From JAKQHY01 sp034429475 (GTDB taxonomy: Bacteria; Chloroflexota; Anaerolineae; B4-G1; SLSP01), in assembly GCA_034429475.1 (NCBI GenBank), contig DAOUGD010000214.1, positions 1 through 16,231 of the forward strand: a DNA stretch of 16,231 bases, written 5' to 3'. Shown piece after piece: positions 7,328-14,848 of this stretch. The translations under genes and the position numbers were made by a program. Within the stretch, counting starts at the first letter, position 1, and each line of letters starts with the position of its first letter. The notes beneath the pieces were generated by a model, which saw only the letters and a program-made list of their open reading frames with translations, was not told the origin of the DNA and ran no database searches.

Positions 7328-9274
7328 CTATTCTGACCTCACCGTATTCAACAACCCCCCCGCCAGCAAAATCTTCACTTGCCGCTCTGAGAGCTTCGCT
7401 TCCACCAGGATTTCCACACCCTGGGTACGGTTTTCCACAGAAATGGGGGTAGTTTTCCACAGATTCTCACGAATATCCGGGATAACCAGTTCATCGCCGG
7501 GCTGGATGCGGTCGTAATCCGCCGGGTCAACGAAGGTGAAGGGGACGAGGCCAAAGTTGATGAGGTTGGCGCTGTGGATGCGCTCGAAGCTCTTGGCGAT
7601 GACGGCCTTGACGCCCAGGTACATCGGGCAGAGGGCGGCGTGCTCGCGGCTGGAGCCTTGCCCGTAGCTCTCGCCGGCCACGATGACGTTGTGGATGCCC
7701 TTGTCGCGGTTGGCGGCGGCGCGCGCGGCGAAGTCGGCGTCCACCGGCGAGAAGACGTAGGAGGCGTACTTCGGCACGTTGGAGCGATACTTGAGCAGTT
7801 GCCCGGCGGGCATAATGTGGTCGGTCGTGATCTTGTCGCCGACTTTGATCGTCGCCTGTCCCCAGATCGCCTCCGGCAGCGGGACGTTGCGCGGCGGCTC
7901 GCCGATGTTCGGCCCGCGATAGATTTCTACCGTGCTGGGGCCGGTCTCCGACCGCGCCGCCGGGAAGATGAACATGCCGTCGTCCAGCAGAAAATGTTCG
8001 GGCATCTCGGTGAGCGGATACGCCATCCCCAGGTCGCGCGGGTCGGTGAAGACGCCGGTGATGACCGCCGCCGCCGCCGTCTCCGGGCTGACGAGGTACA
8101 CCTGCGCGTCCTTCGTGCCGCTGCGTCCCTCGAAATTGCGGTTGTTCGTCCGCAGGCTCACGCCCGCGCTCTGCGGACTCTGGCTGTTGCCGATGCAGAA
8201 GCCGCACGCGCTCTCCATGATGCGCGCCCCCGCCCCCACGAGGTCGGCCAGCGCGCCGTCGCGGGCCAACATTTGCAAGACCTGCCGCGATCCCGGCGCC
8301 ACGGCGAAACTCACGTTGGGATGCGCCGTGCGCCCTTTGAGGATGCGCGCTACCGTCACCATGTCCTTGTACGAGGAGTTGGTGCAGGAACCGATTTCCA
8401 CCTGCGTGACCGGCATCCCCGCGACTTGCCGTACCGGGATGACGTTGCCGGGGCTGTGCGGCGCGGCGGTGAGCGGTTCCAGCGCGCTCAAGTCCAACTC
8501 CACGATCTTGTCATACGTCGCGTCCGGGTCAGGCCCCAATTCTACCCACTGATCCGCGCGGCCCTGCGCGGCGAGGAAGCGGCGCGTCTCCGCGTCGGAC
8601 GGGAAGACGGACGTGGTCACGCCCATCTCCGCGCCCATGTTCGTGATGGTGGCGCGCTCCGGCACGCTCAACGTGGCGACGCCCGGCCCGCCGTACTCAA
8701 TCATCCAGCCGACGTTGCCTTTGGTCGAGAACATCTCCAACATCTTGAGGATCACATCTTTTGCGCTGACCCACGGGCGCAACTTGCCCGTCAGCCGCAC
8801 CAGGCAGACTTTGGGGTAGGTGATGTAGAACGGCCCGCCGCCCATCGCCATCGCCACGTCGAGGCCGCCCGCGCCCATAGCGATCATCCCCACGCCGCCG
8901 CCGGTGGGCGTGTGGCTGTCCGCGCCGAGCAGCGTTTTGCCGGGCTGCCCGAAGCGTTCCAGGTGGACTTGATGGCAGATGCCGTTCCCCGCCCGGCTGA
9001 AGACGATGCCGTACTTCGCTGCGACGGTTTGCAGGTAGCGGTGATCGTCGGCGTTCTCGAAGCCGATCTGAATCGTGTTGTGATCCACGTAACTCACCGA
9101 GACTTCCGCCTTCACCGCGTCCAGCCCCATCGCCTCGAATTGCAGATACGCCATCGTGCCGGTGGCGTCCTGCGTGAGCGTCTGGTCAATGCGGATGGCG
9201 ACTTCCGCGCTGGGAACCGGTTCGCCCTCGACGAGGTGGGCGTTGAGAATTTTTTGAACTAAGTTTAGTCCCAT
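7328..9274 (-). CDS. acn: Aconitate hydratase, short Aquifex-like type
   Basis: A 648-residue [4Fe-4S] enzyme interconverting citrate and isocitrate. Cluster cysteines are Cys297 (GSCTNSS) and Cys357/Cys360 (ESACGFCIGN). Other conserved blocks are GADSHTPT (117-124), TNNRNFEGRSG (376-386) and, in the C-terminal swivel domain, AGESYGQGSSREHA. The length matches the compact aconitases of the putative/Aquifex type (about 650) rather than AcnA (about 890) or AcnB (about 865). The start at 9274 has AGGAGGT, an excellent ribosome site, in the short gap after the lipoprotein gene. It supplies the step between AclBA and Icd. The restriction-modification pair M1-R1 separates it from icd, which looks like an insertion into a metabolic gene set. 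Confidence 0.96.
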   Translation of the reverse strand: MGLNLVQKILNAHLVEGEPVPSAEVAIRIDQTLTQDATGTMAYLQFEAMGLDAVKAEVSVSYVDHNTIQIGFENADDHRYLQTVAAKYGIVFSRAGNGICHQVHLERFGQPGKTLLGADSHTPTGGGVGMIAMGAGGLDVAMAMGGGPFYITYPKVCLVRLTGKLRPWVSAKDVILKMLEMFSTKGNVGWMIEYGGPGVATLSVPERATITNMGAEMGVTTSVFPSDAETRRFLAAQGRADQWVELGPDPDATYDKIVELDLSALEPLTAAPHSPGNVIPVRQVAGMPVTQVEIGSCTNSSYKDMVTVARILKGRTAHPNVSFAVAPGSRQVLQMLARDGALADLVGAGARIMESACGFCIGNSQSPQSAGVSLRTNNRNFEGRSGTKDAQVYLVSPETAAAAVITGVFTDPRDLGMAYPLTEMPEHFLLDDGMFIFPAARSETGPSTVEIYRGPNIGEPPRNVPLPEAIWGQATIKVGDKITTDHIMPAGQLLKYRSNVPKYASYVFSPVDADFAARAAANRDKGIHNVIVAGESYGQGSSREHAALCPMYLGVKAVIAKSFERIHSANLINFGLVPFTFVDPADYDRIQPGDELVIPDIRENLWKTTPISVENRTQGVEILVEAKLSERQVKILLAGGLLNTVRSE

Positions 9275-9299
9275 AGTAACCTCCTAATCGTTTGGATGA

Positions 9300-10448
9300 T
9301 TATTGTTCACAACTGGATTGTGGTGCGATTTGCAAATTGTTCACTTGGTAGCATTGTCGTTCTTCGTCACGGATATGCACTAACCGACCGTATTTTGTGC
9401 CACCCCAAACCGAATCATCAGGGGCAATACTCATTTCTGTGATGGCTTCCCCTAGTTTGATCTCCAAGATATGCCATTGCCCCATATCCAAGTAAGCTAC
9501 TTGACCGTCCGAAGTCCCGATCCAGACTTTATTCGACGATACAGTGGCAAAGGCGGTAATACGAATCTCATCGTTTAAGAATTCCGAGAATGAATATTCC
9601 TGCCAAACATCTTTGATTACAACATGGAAAATGGTACTTCCCCGAAACCACAAAGTTCCATCAGATACACTAATCAACTCAACCAACCTATAAGTATAAG
9701 GACTATATTTGTATTCTGAGAATTCTTTACTGTTCCATATTTGTCCATCAAACCAATATATTGTTGTATTGCTCATACAACAGTTAGCTAGCGCCCACAG
9801 AGTATTGTCGGGTGTAAAGGCGAGGTCATCAGTTCCTATGAGTGGATATGATTGATTTGATCCATTGTTAGGACTTAGCGAAACCCACGCCTTGCCATCA
9901 TAACACAAAACTCCCCCATAATCGGCACTAGCACATAATAAACCATTCGAGTTAAGCGCGAAGGAAGTGATCCTATATATCCATGATTTCTCCCAACTTT
10001 TGATCCAAGTCCCATTGTCTAAATAAAGGATTTCGCTGCCTAAGGTTCCAATCCAGAGTTTATCGTCAGTAGTTACAATAGCCGATGTTACTTGAACATC
10101 ATCGAATACTCCCTCAATAGAGTAAGCTGAAAAAGAATCATTTACAGGATCGAGTTTCACCGCGCCGCCAAAACCAGCAATCCATACGTTCCCCTGTGTA
10201 TCAAAATCTATTTCAGAAATCTCCCTGAAATAGTAAGCCTCCTCCTTTGTAAGTGTTGCCGTAGGAGATGGCGTAGGCGTCCGTGTGGGAAATGAGGTCG
10301 GCGTTACCGAGGGGGAGGGCGTGTCGGTTGCAGTCGGGCTGGTCATCGTTGCCGTCGGCAGTGACGCCGGTGAAAGCGTCACTGCGCAAGCGGCAAGCAA
10401 TGCGAGAACGATGATCGGCGCACCCAGATGGCTATACTTAACGTTCAT
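9300..10448 (-). CDS. Lipoprotein with seven-repeat beta-propeller (two-component-regulator-propeller type)
   Basis: A 382-residue secreted lipoprotein of unknown role. A lipobox LAAC places the lipidated cysteine at residue 21. A Thr/Pro/Ser-rich linker follows (about 25-66), a style common in Chloroflexota surface proteins. Seven repeats of the VWIxG/LWIGT type follow (for example GNVWIAG, DKLWIGT, NTLWALA, GTLWFRG, NKVWIGT, DSVWGGT), consistent with a complete seven-bladed propeller. No kinase or transmembrane output domain is present, so it is not a sensor kinase by itself. The gene is distinctly AT-rich: the 60-base row at 9661 has 19 G+C, against 41 in the row at 841. It lies 30 bases after M2, with a weak ribosome site, and 25 bases before acn. 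Recent transfer is likely. Confidence 0.8.
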   Translation of the reverse strand: MNVKYSHLGAPIIVLALLAACAVTLSPASLPTATMTSPTATDTPSPSVTPTSFPTRTPTPSPTATLTKEEAYYFREISEIDFDTQGNVWIAGFGGAVKLDPVNDSFSAYSIEGVFDDVQVTSAIVTTDDKLWIGTLGSEILYLDNGTWIKSWEKSWIYRITSFALNSNGLLCASADYGGVLCYDGKAWVSLSPNNGSNQSYPLIGTDDLAFTPDNTLWALANCCMSNTTIYWFDGQIWNSKEFSEYKYSPYTYRLVELISVSDGTLWFRGSTIFHVVIKDVWQEYSFSEFLNDEIRITAFATVSSNKVWIGTSDGQVAYLDMGQWHILEIKLGEAITEMSIAPDDSVWGGTKYGRLVHIRDEERQCYQVNNLQIAPQSSCEQ

Positions 10449-10478
10449 ATTCCGTAATAAAGGTCAAAAGTGTTGTAA

Positions 10479-11693
10479 CTAGACTTTGGTTGCTGAAACC
10501 ACAAATTCCAATAACTCTTTCTTGGAATTGCGTTTGCGAATCGTCGTGGTATCAACTGCCGCAAAGCCGCACATTTCCAACAAATTGGCATAGAGTCGTT
10601 CCACCGGCACCAGGGTGTCGTAAAACCGTGAGTTTCCGACGATGTAGAATACTTGGGCGCCAGACGCCAACACCGGGTACAAACTCTGTAAGTGCGCGGC
10701 GATGTCTTCAAAGTAACGCTGCACATACTTCGCCAGCGTTGGGCCTTTTTGTGCGATGGCGGCGATCATCGCCTGAAATTCTGAATCAAGCGCCCCGGCA
10801 TTTGGGGATTCCCAGGTGTCCAGCCGGCTGGTGGCAATGCCCCAGGTGCCGCCAATCGCCTGCCAATCCAATTCCCCCGCCTCCCGCCCGTCTTTCAGGT
10901 AGCCGAGCCAGTACATATACGGGCGCAGTTCACGGATGTAACTCATCCGGTTGGGGTAGGGCGGCGAGGTGATGACGCAATCATACGCTCCTTGGACCAG
11001 GGTCGGGATGTGGCGCGAATCGGCCTGCTGCACGGTGACTTCGACCGGCAGAACATCCGTTGCCGTCTCTGTAACGGTGTCCACTAATTCGACAAAGTGC
11101 GTGTAAATCTGCTGCTCCTCGTCAAAGAGGCTTAGTTGATGTTCCTCGGTCCCTTTAAAGGAGAGGGATTGGTGGTTAAAGGCGGCGTTAGACCAGGAGA
11201 TCATCAAGTTGCAGAAAGCGACCAACAGCAAATCTTTGACCGGTGAAGGCGTAGGAAAACGTTGGTTGAGCACTTCGTAAAGCCGCGCCAAAATATCCAG
11301 CCGGGCTTCGGGCCACCAACGGTGAATGTTATGAATGGGCGGCACCCAGAACCCATTGCGCGAGGGCAGTTTTTCGGCCTGGCGGCAGAGCCGCTTCACA
11401 CTTTCACGGGTCGTTTGCAGCGTTTCAGGTTGATACTGCGCCGTCTTCACTCTTGCAAACCACACCAGGAAGGGATTGATGTCCAGCAAATCACAGCGCA
11501 CACCCTGTTCGGCGCACACCAACCCCGTGGTGCCCGTACCGGAAAATGGATCGAGCACATAACGCACATCCGGGTGTTCGTCCAGGATTTGCTGCACGAT
11601 TTTGACCGAGTACGCCGGCGTCAACCGTATCCAGCCGTGACGGCCCCGCTTGAGGTTATATTTGAACGTGAGGTCTGCGCGTTGCTCAACCAT
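10479..11693 (-). CDS. DNA amino-methyltransferase M2, partner of R2
   Basis: A 404-residue methylase with motif I DPFSGTGTT (48-56) and motif IV TSPPY (242-246) followed by PNRMSYIRELRPYMYWLGYL-like sequence. The N-terminal FKYNLKRGRHGWIRLTPAYS block is typical of type II amino-methylases in this subgroup. The start at 11693 (MVEQRADLTF) overlaps the R2 stop by 8 bases (ATGGTTGA) and has a weak GGCGGA upstream. The frame stays open upstream into R2 but that part does not look like methylase. It should modify the R2 target; the target base is N4-cytosine or N6-adenine by motif. Specificity is unknown. Confidence 0.85.
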   Translation of the reverse strand: MVEQRADLTFKYNLKRGRHGWIRLTPAYSVKIVQQILDEHPDVRYVLDPFSGTGTTGLVCAEQGVRCDLLDINPFLVWFARVKTAQYQPETLQTTRESVKRLCRQAEKLPSRNGFWVPPIHNIHRWWPEARLDILARLYEVLNQRFPTPSPVKDLLLVAFCNLMISWSNAAFNHQSLSFKGTEEHQLSLFDEEQQIYTHFVELVDTVTETATDVLPVEVTVQQADSRHIPTLVQGAYDCVITSPPYPNRMSYIRELRPYMYWLGYLKDGREAGELDWQAIGGTWGIATSRLDTWESPNAGALDSEFQAMIAAIAQKGPTLAKYVQRYFEDIAAHLQSLYPVLASGAQVFYIVGNSRFYDTLVPVERLYANLLEMCGFAAVDTTTIRKRNSKKELLEFVVSATKV

Positions 11694-12507
11694 CGTGGCT
11701 ATCCGCCTGTAACAGCACTCGTAAAACATCGGCAATGGCTGACTGCAAGATCGTTGCATTGCGCACAAAAAAGTCCGCCAAATCATATTCCAGGATGGCT
11801 TTGCTGAAGGCATACGTTGAAGTGAAAGGGGAATCGGCCAACTGCCCTTGAAGAATGAGCCAGTGTGCGCGCCGATACCGCTCTACCACGTCGCTATCAA
11901 TTTGCGTGGATAAAATCAACAGCACCGGTAGATACCCTTGCGCGTAAGCCGTCGCCGCATTTGCAATGTCCGCATTTTGCCGTTTTGAGTCTTTGCTCTT
12001 GTAACCCTGACGCACCTCAAAGACAAGTCCCTTGGGGGCGTTGGCAATTTCGGGGGCGACGTTCAATTGCGCGGCAGCCTGATACAGCCATTGGTGAACG
12101 CGCGCGCGTTTTTCTACCGACGTGACCTCGGACAGTTGAATCCGCGCATCCAGGGATAGTTGACGCGCCTGCCCATCCGAGGTCACGGTTGTGTAAGCCC
12201 AACGCACTTGCGTTTCAGTCAATGCCAGACAATCCTGCAAAATCTGGCGAAAAAGCTCCTCGCATCCCAATCCGATCTGGCGATATAACGACGTAATGCC
12301 GCCTGCGGCGCTATGGGCAGCGTAGATCAACGGATGATTTAATCCTAACCAACCGTAAAACGGGTCTGCGCCATAAAGGTGCTGGAAATCCTCCCGCGAG
12401 ACGGGTTGCCCCTGTCCGAATGCCGGTTTGTATGCCTTACAAACCGCAATTCGGTCGAGGATAAAGGATAGATATTTCGAGTCGTCGGTCTCGCTGCCCA
12501 TAGTCAT
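11686..12507 (-). CDS. Type II restriction endonuclease R2, possibly ApaLI-like
   Basis: A 273-residue protein whose core has VFEVRQGYKSKDSKRQNADI (162-181), a plausible nuclease site with Glu164 and Lys170/Lys172. This is followed by YLPVLLILSTQID and, near the C-terminus, EYDLADFFVRN. I associate this pattern with ApaLI-like endonucleases (GTGCAC), but only from memory. Adjacency to methylase M2, with an 8-base overlap, independently supports a restriction role. GTGCAC was not seen in the window although TGCAC occurs about 16 times, which is weak support. The start at 12507 has AAGGGG 9 bases upstream, inside the end of the muramidase gene. A TTG at 12510 and an ATG at 12501 are alternatives. 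Confidence 0.68.
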   Translation of the reverse strand: MTMGSETDDSKYLSFILDRIAVCKAYKPAFGQGQPVSREDFQHLYGADPFYGWLGLNHPLIYAAHSAAGGITSLYRQIGLGCEELFRQILQDCLALTETQVRWAYTTVTSDGQARQLSLDARIQLSEVTSVEKRARVHQWLYQAAAQLNVAPEIANAPKGLVFEVRQGYKSKDSKRQNADIANAATAYAQGYLPVLLILSTQIDSDVVERYRRAHWLILQGQLADSPFTSTYAFSKAILEYDLADFFVRNATILQSAIADVLRVLLQADSHDG

Positions 12508-12513
12508 CAAAGC

Positions 12514-13998
12514 TTACCCCTTCAACTCCGCCTGCAACGCCTTGAGCGCGTCCCAATCGCCCCAGGCGGCGAGGCGCGCTTGCAGCGGCCACGACTCCAG
12601 CCAACGCAGGCGATTGGCGCCCGGCCCGATCAGCGCGCGGAGCTGCTCCGCGTCCAACGCGGCAATCTGCGTGAAGGTAGTGACCCCCTCCGCCTTGAGC
12701 CGCGCCACAGACTTGGCGCCCATCCCCAGAATTATCCGGAGGTTGTCCACTTCGGTCATCGGCGCCGGCCCGACTTCTTCGGCGGCGAACGAGACGGCGA
12801 AGGAGACGGCCTTGAGCCGGTGGAACGCCTCGTAGGATTGCTGGATCAGCGCGCCATAGTGCGCCGCCTGCCCCGGCCCGTTGTAGTGCGTCGCAAAACC
12901 GACGAAATCGGAGCTTTGCAGCTTTTGCAACGTCTGCCCGCCCCGGTTGTTGCGGATGAAGTTGAAGAAGCCGATGACCTGATGACCTTCGCCGGCGGCA
13001 AACGCATCGAACATCGCGCCCACTGAGGGGTAGTCGAGCGATTTGTAATTGAAACCCATAATCTGTGGCCCGCCCATGCTGATAGAGGATTGCGCCGCCG
13101 CCTTGTCTAGCGTGGCAGCAAAACTAAACACCTCCCATTCCGTCGCCTGGTTGTTGTGGAATTGCCGCCACCCTTCCGAAGGCGAGGGGCGCCACTGATG
13201 CCCCGTCCAACTCTGGTCGCTGTTGTAGGTGAAGTGTTGCGCGAAGAGCTGCGGCGCTTGCTTGCCCCAATACTTGTCGAAAACGTGGTTCTCGAAGCGG
13301 ATAACCATTCGCCCGTCCGCCCCAAAGGCCCGCCCGCCGGATTCCACCAGCCAGACGGCGACGGCCATGCCGGGATCGATCCCCAACTGCGCCGCCAACG
13401 TCTTCATCAACCCGCCCAGGCGATTCCAGATCGTCGCCACCTGCCGCTCGCTGCCGCTCATGCTGTTGGTGAACGCGATCTTGTCGGCTTCGTCCGGCTC
13501 CAGGGAGCGATCCGGCTCCGGCGGGCTGACCGGCGAGAGGTAATTGGCCGCCCCGTAGCCTTCCGTTCCATTATCCAGCCGCACCCTGATCCACTCCCCC
13601 TGCTTCCCAAGCTTCGCGCGCACATCGCTTTCGGCGTCCAGCGCCAGCACGCGCGCCTTGTGCAGCGCCTGTGTGAGGATGGCGTGGTTAGTCGAAGGCC
13701 CGCTACGGATGTTGAGACTGCCGACCTCCGGGCTATACACCCACAGGGGCAGGCCGCTTCCCGCTGCCGGCGCGTCGGCCAGGGTCAGATACCACGCGGC
13801 GACGTAAGCCTCCCGGCCATCCGGCAGTCGCACCTTAAGCCATTGCTTCTCCTGGCCCACCTTCGCGCGCGCCGCCGTATCCGGCTCCGCCGCGTTGAGC
13901 GTGCTGCCATGCGGCGCCGTCGTCACCAGCGCACCATCCGGCTGATCCCGCACGTTCAAATAGCCTAACTCTGGACTGTTAACACGGACTGTAAGCAT
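12514..13998 (-). CDS. SH3b-SH3b-N-acetylmuramidase with C-terminal helix-hairpin-helix domain
   Basis: A 494-residue protein predicted to cleave peptidoglycan. Two bacterial SH3-like domains occupy about 3-72 and 85-154, each with an LNVR/LNIR-type strand and a GxEAYV/GTEGYG-like end. An N-acetylmuramidase domain (DUF3380/Muramidase type) spans about 187-395, with candidate catalytic Glu219 in VESGG, then IRFENHVF and SISMGGPQIMGFN. The C-terminal 416-490 resembles a helix-hairpin-helix or DUF4332-like fold (LGMGAKSVARLKAEGVTTFTQIA), unusual for a lysin. No signal peptide or membrane segment is visible. Export could be by holin, lysis or non-classical means, or it may be phage-derived. The start at 13998 has a strong AAAGGAGG. 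The gap to R2 is only 6 bases. Confidence 0.82.
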   Translation of the reverse strand: MLTVRVNSPELGYLNVRDQPDGALVTTAPHGSTLNAAEPDTAARAKVGQEKQWLKVRLPDGREAYVAAWYLTLADAPAAGSGLPLWVYSPEVGSLNIRSGPSTNHAILTQALHKARVLALDAESDVRAKLGKQGEWIRVRLDNGTEGYGAANYLSPVSPPEPDRSLEPDEADKIAFTNSMSGSERQVATIWNRLGGLMKTLAAQLGIDPGMAVAVWLVESGGRAFGADGRMVIRFENHVFDKYWGKQAPQLFAQHFTYNSDQSWTGHQWRPSPSEGWRQFHNNQATEWEVFSFAATLDKAAAQSSISMGGPQIMGFNYKSLDYPSVGAMFDAFAAGEGHQVIGFFNFIRNNRGGQTLQKLQSSDFVGFATHYNGPGQAAHYGALIQQSYEAFHRLKAVSFAVSFAAEEVGPAPMTEVDNLRIILGMGAKSVARLKAEGVTTFTQIAALDAEQLRALIGPGANRLRWLESWPLQARLAAWGDWDALKALQAELKG

Positions 13999-14023
13999 AG
14001 AATCCTCCTTTCATTTGGGTGAA

Positions 14024-14147
14024 GGGGAGTAGGGAGTAGGGAGTAGGGAGTAGGGAAGTCGCCTCGTGTCGCGCGCTCTTTGCCCCACTCCCAAATCCCC
14101 AGTCCCCAATCCCCGATTTCCTCACTCCTAACTCCTCACTCCTAACT
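14024..14147. repeat. Compound heptamer arrays between the S51-like gene and the muramidase gene
   Basis: Plus-strand AGGGAGT units repeat in tandem at 14024-14058. After a non-repeat core (about 14059-14082), a second array of ten degenerate heptamers runs to 14147: CCCCACT, CCCAAAT, CCCCAGT, CCCCAAT, CCCCGAT, then CTCCTAA/CTCCTCA types. The second array is broadly complementary to the first, giving an imperfect inverted arrangement. The far end provides the TAG stop (14142-14144) of the S51-like gene. The rest of this 143-base gap holds only the muramidase ribosome site. Confidence 0.88.
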
Positions 14148-14840
14148 CGCCCCGCGCGCCGTGCTGACCACCGCCGTCGCCTGCCCCGCGCCCCACGTCT
14201 CCACCTGGCCCTGCGGACCGAAGGCGAGTGCGGTCGCGTCGGGGAGGCCCAGGCCGAGCAATCCCGCGCCCAACTGGTTGAGGTTGCGCAGGACGATGGA
14301 GTCCTTGGTGCGGGTGAAGTGCGGTTCGATCACGGCGGTGGGCAGGAAGTCCAGGCCAAGCGCCTGCAAATAGTCTGGCGCGGGGCCGATGGCGTAGCGG
14401 CCCAACGTCGCCGCCGCGCCGCCTATGCCGATCAGAGTCAACCCTTGCAGGGTGGTAAACCCGCGCCGGATGCGATCCAGCGCGGGCGTGTTGTGCAAAT
14501 TCAAGAGCAGCGGTAGCGGATTCTCGCCGCCCAGGTAAAGCAGGCCGGCCTCCGCCAACAATTCGAGGAAGGCCGGCGCGTGGAAGAGCGCGCGCGTTGT
14601 TTCCGGCAGCGCGAACGCCTCGCCGCCTGGCCCGCCGAGCGCGGTGAAGGCGTCAAGCACGGCATCGGCGTCGGCGCGCGTCCCTTCGGCCAGCAGCGCC
14701 ACCATCGGGCGATCCAGGTTAACGAGGCTGAGCAATGGCGCGATGACCGCGTCCAGATCACCGCGCAGCACATCCCCGCAGCCCGCCGCGACGAGCCAGC
14801 CTTCGCCATCCAGCCATTGTAAGGGGCCTTGTTGGGGCAT
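14142..14840 (-). CDS. Peptidase S51-like protein with a degenerate nucleophile motif
   Basis: A 232-residue protein with the block order of cyanophycinase/dipeptidase-E-like (S51) proteins. LLYLGGENPLPLL (100-112) corresponds to the family's GGDQ..L segment. LIGIGGAAATLG (136-147) corresponds to the nucleophile elbow GxSAGA. AVIEPHF (169-175) corresponds to the conserved D-x-HF segment, and LGLGLPDATAL (195-205) to LGIGLDExTA. The catalytic serine is replaced by glycine at about 140, so hydrolytic activity is doubtful. There is no signal peptide. The start at 14840 has no clear Shine-Dalgarno because the heptamer array runs up to it. Assignment rests on motif order, not an alignment score. 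It lies between an amidohydrolase and a muramidase, so a peptide-related role is conceivable. Confidence 0.55.
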   Translation of the reverse strand: MPQQGPLQWLDGEGWLVAAGCGDVLRGDLDAVIAPLLSLVNLDRPMVALLAEGTRADADAVLDAFTALGGPGGEAFALPETTRALFHAPAFLELLAEAGLLYLGGENPLPLLLNLHNTPALDRIRRGFTTLQGLTLIGIGGAAATLGRYAIGPAPDYLQALGLDFLPTAVIEPHFTRTKDSIVLRNLNQLGAGLLGLGLPDATALAFGPQGQVETWGAGQATAVVSTARGAS

Positions 14841-14848
14841 AAAGTTAG

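Noticed and set aside
7320..7460. 47-codon N-terminal extension of methylase M1 inside acn
   Set aside because: It overlaps conserved acn coding sequence and shows no methylase-like residues; 7319 lies just after the acn stop.
9300..10448. Sensor histidine kinase
   Set aside because: Only propeller repeats and a lipoprotein signal are present; there is no transmembrane output, HisKA or ATPase domain.
11694..11813. N-terminal extension of methylase M2 inside R2
   Set aside because: It overlaps R2 and adds unrelated sequence before the conserved FKYNLKRGRHGW block.
14024..14147. CRISPR or insertion-sequence remnant
   Set aside because: Units are 7 bases in tandem without spacers, and there is no transposase or terminal target duplication.
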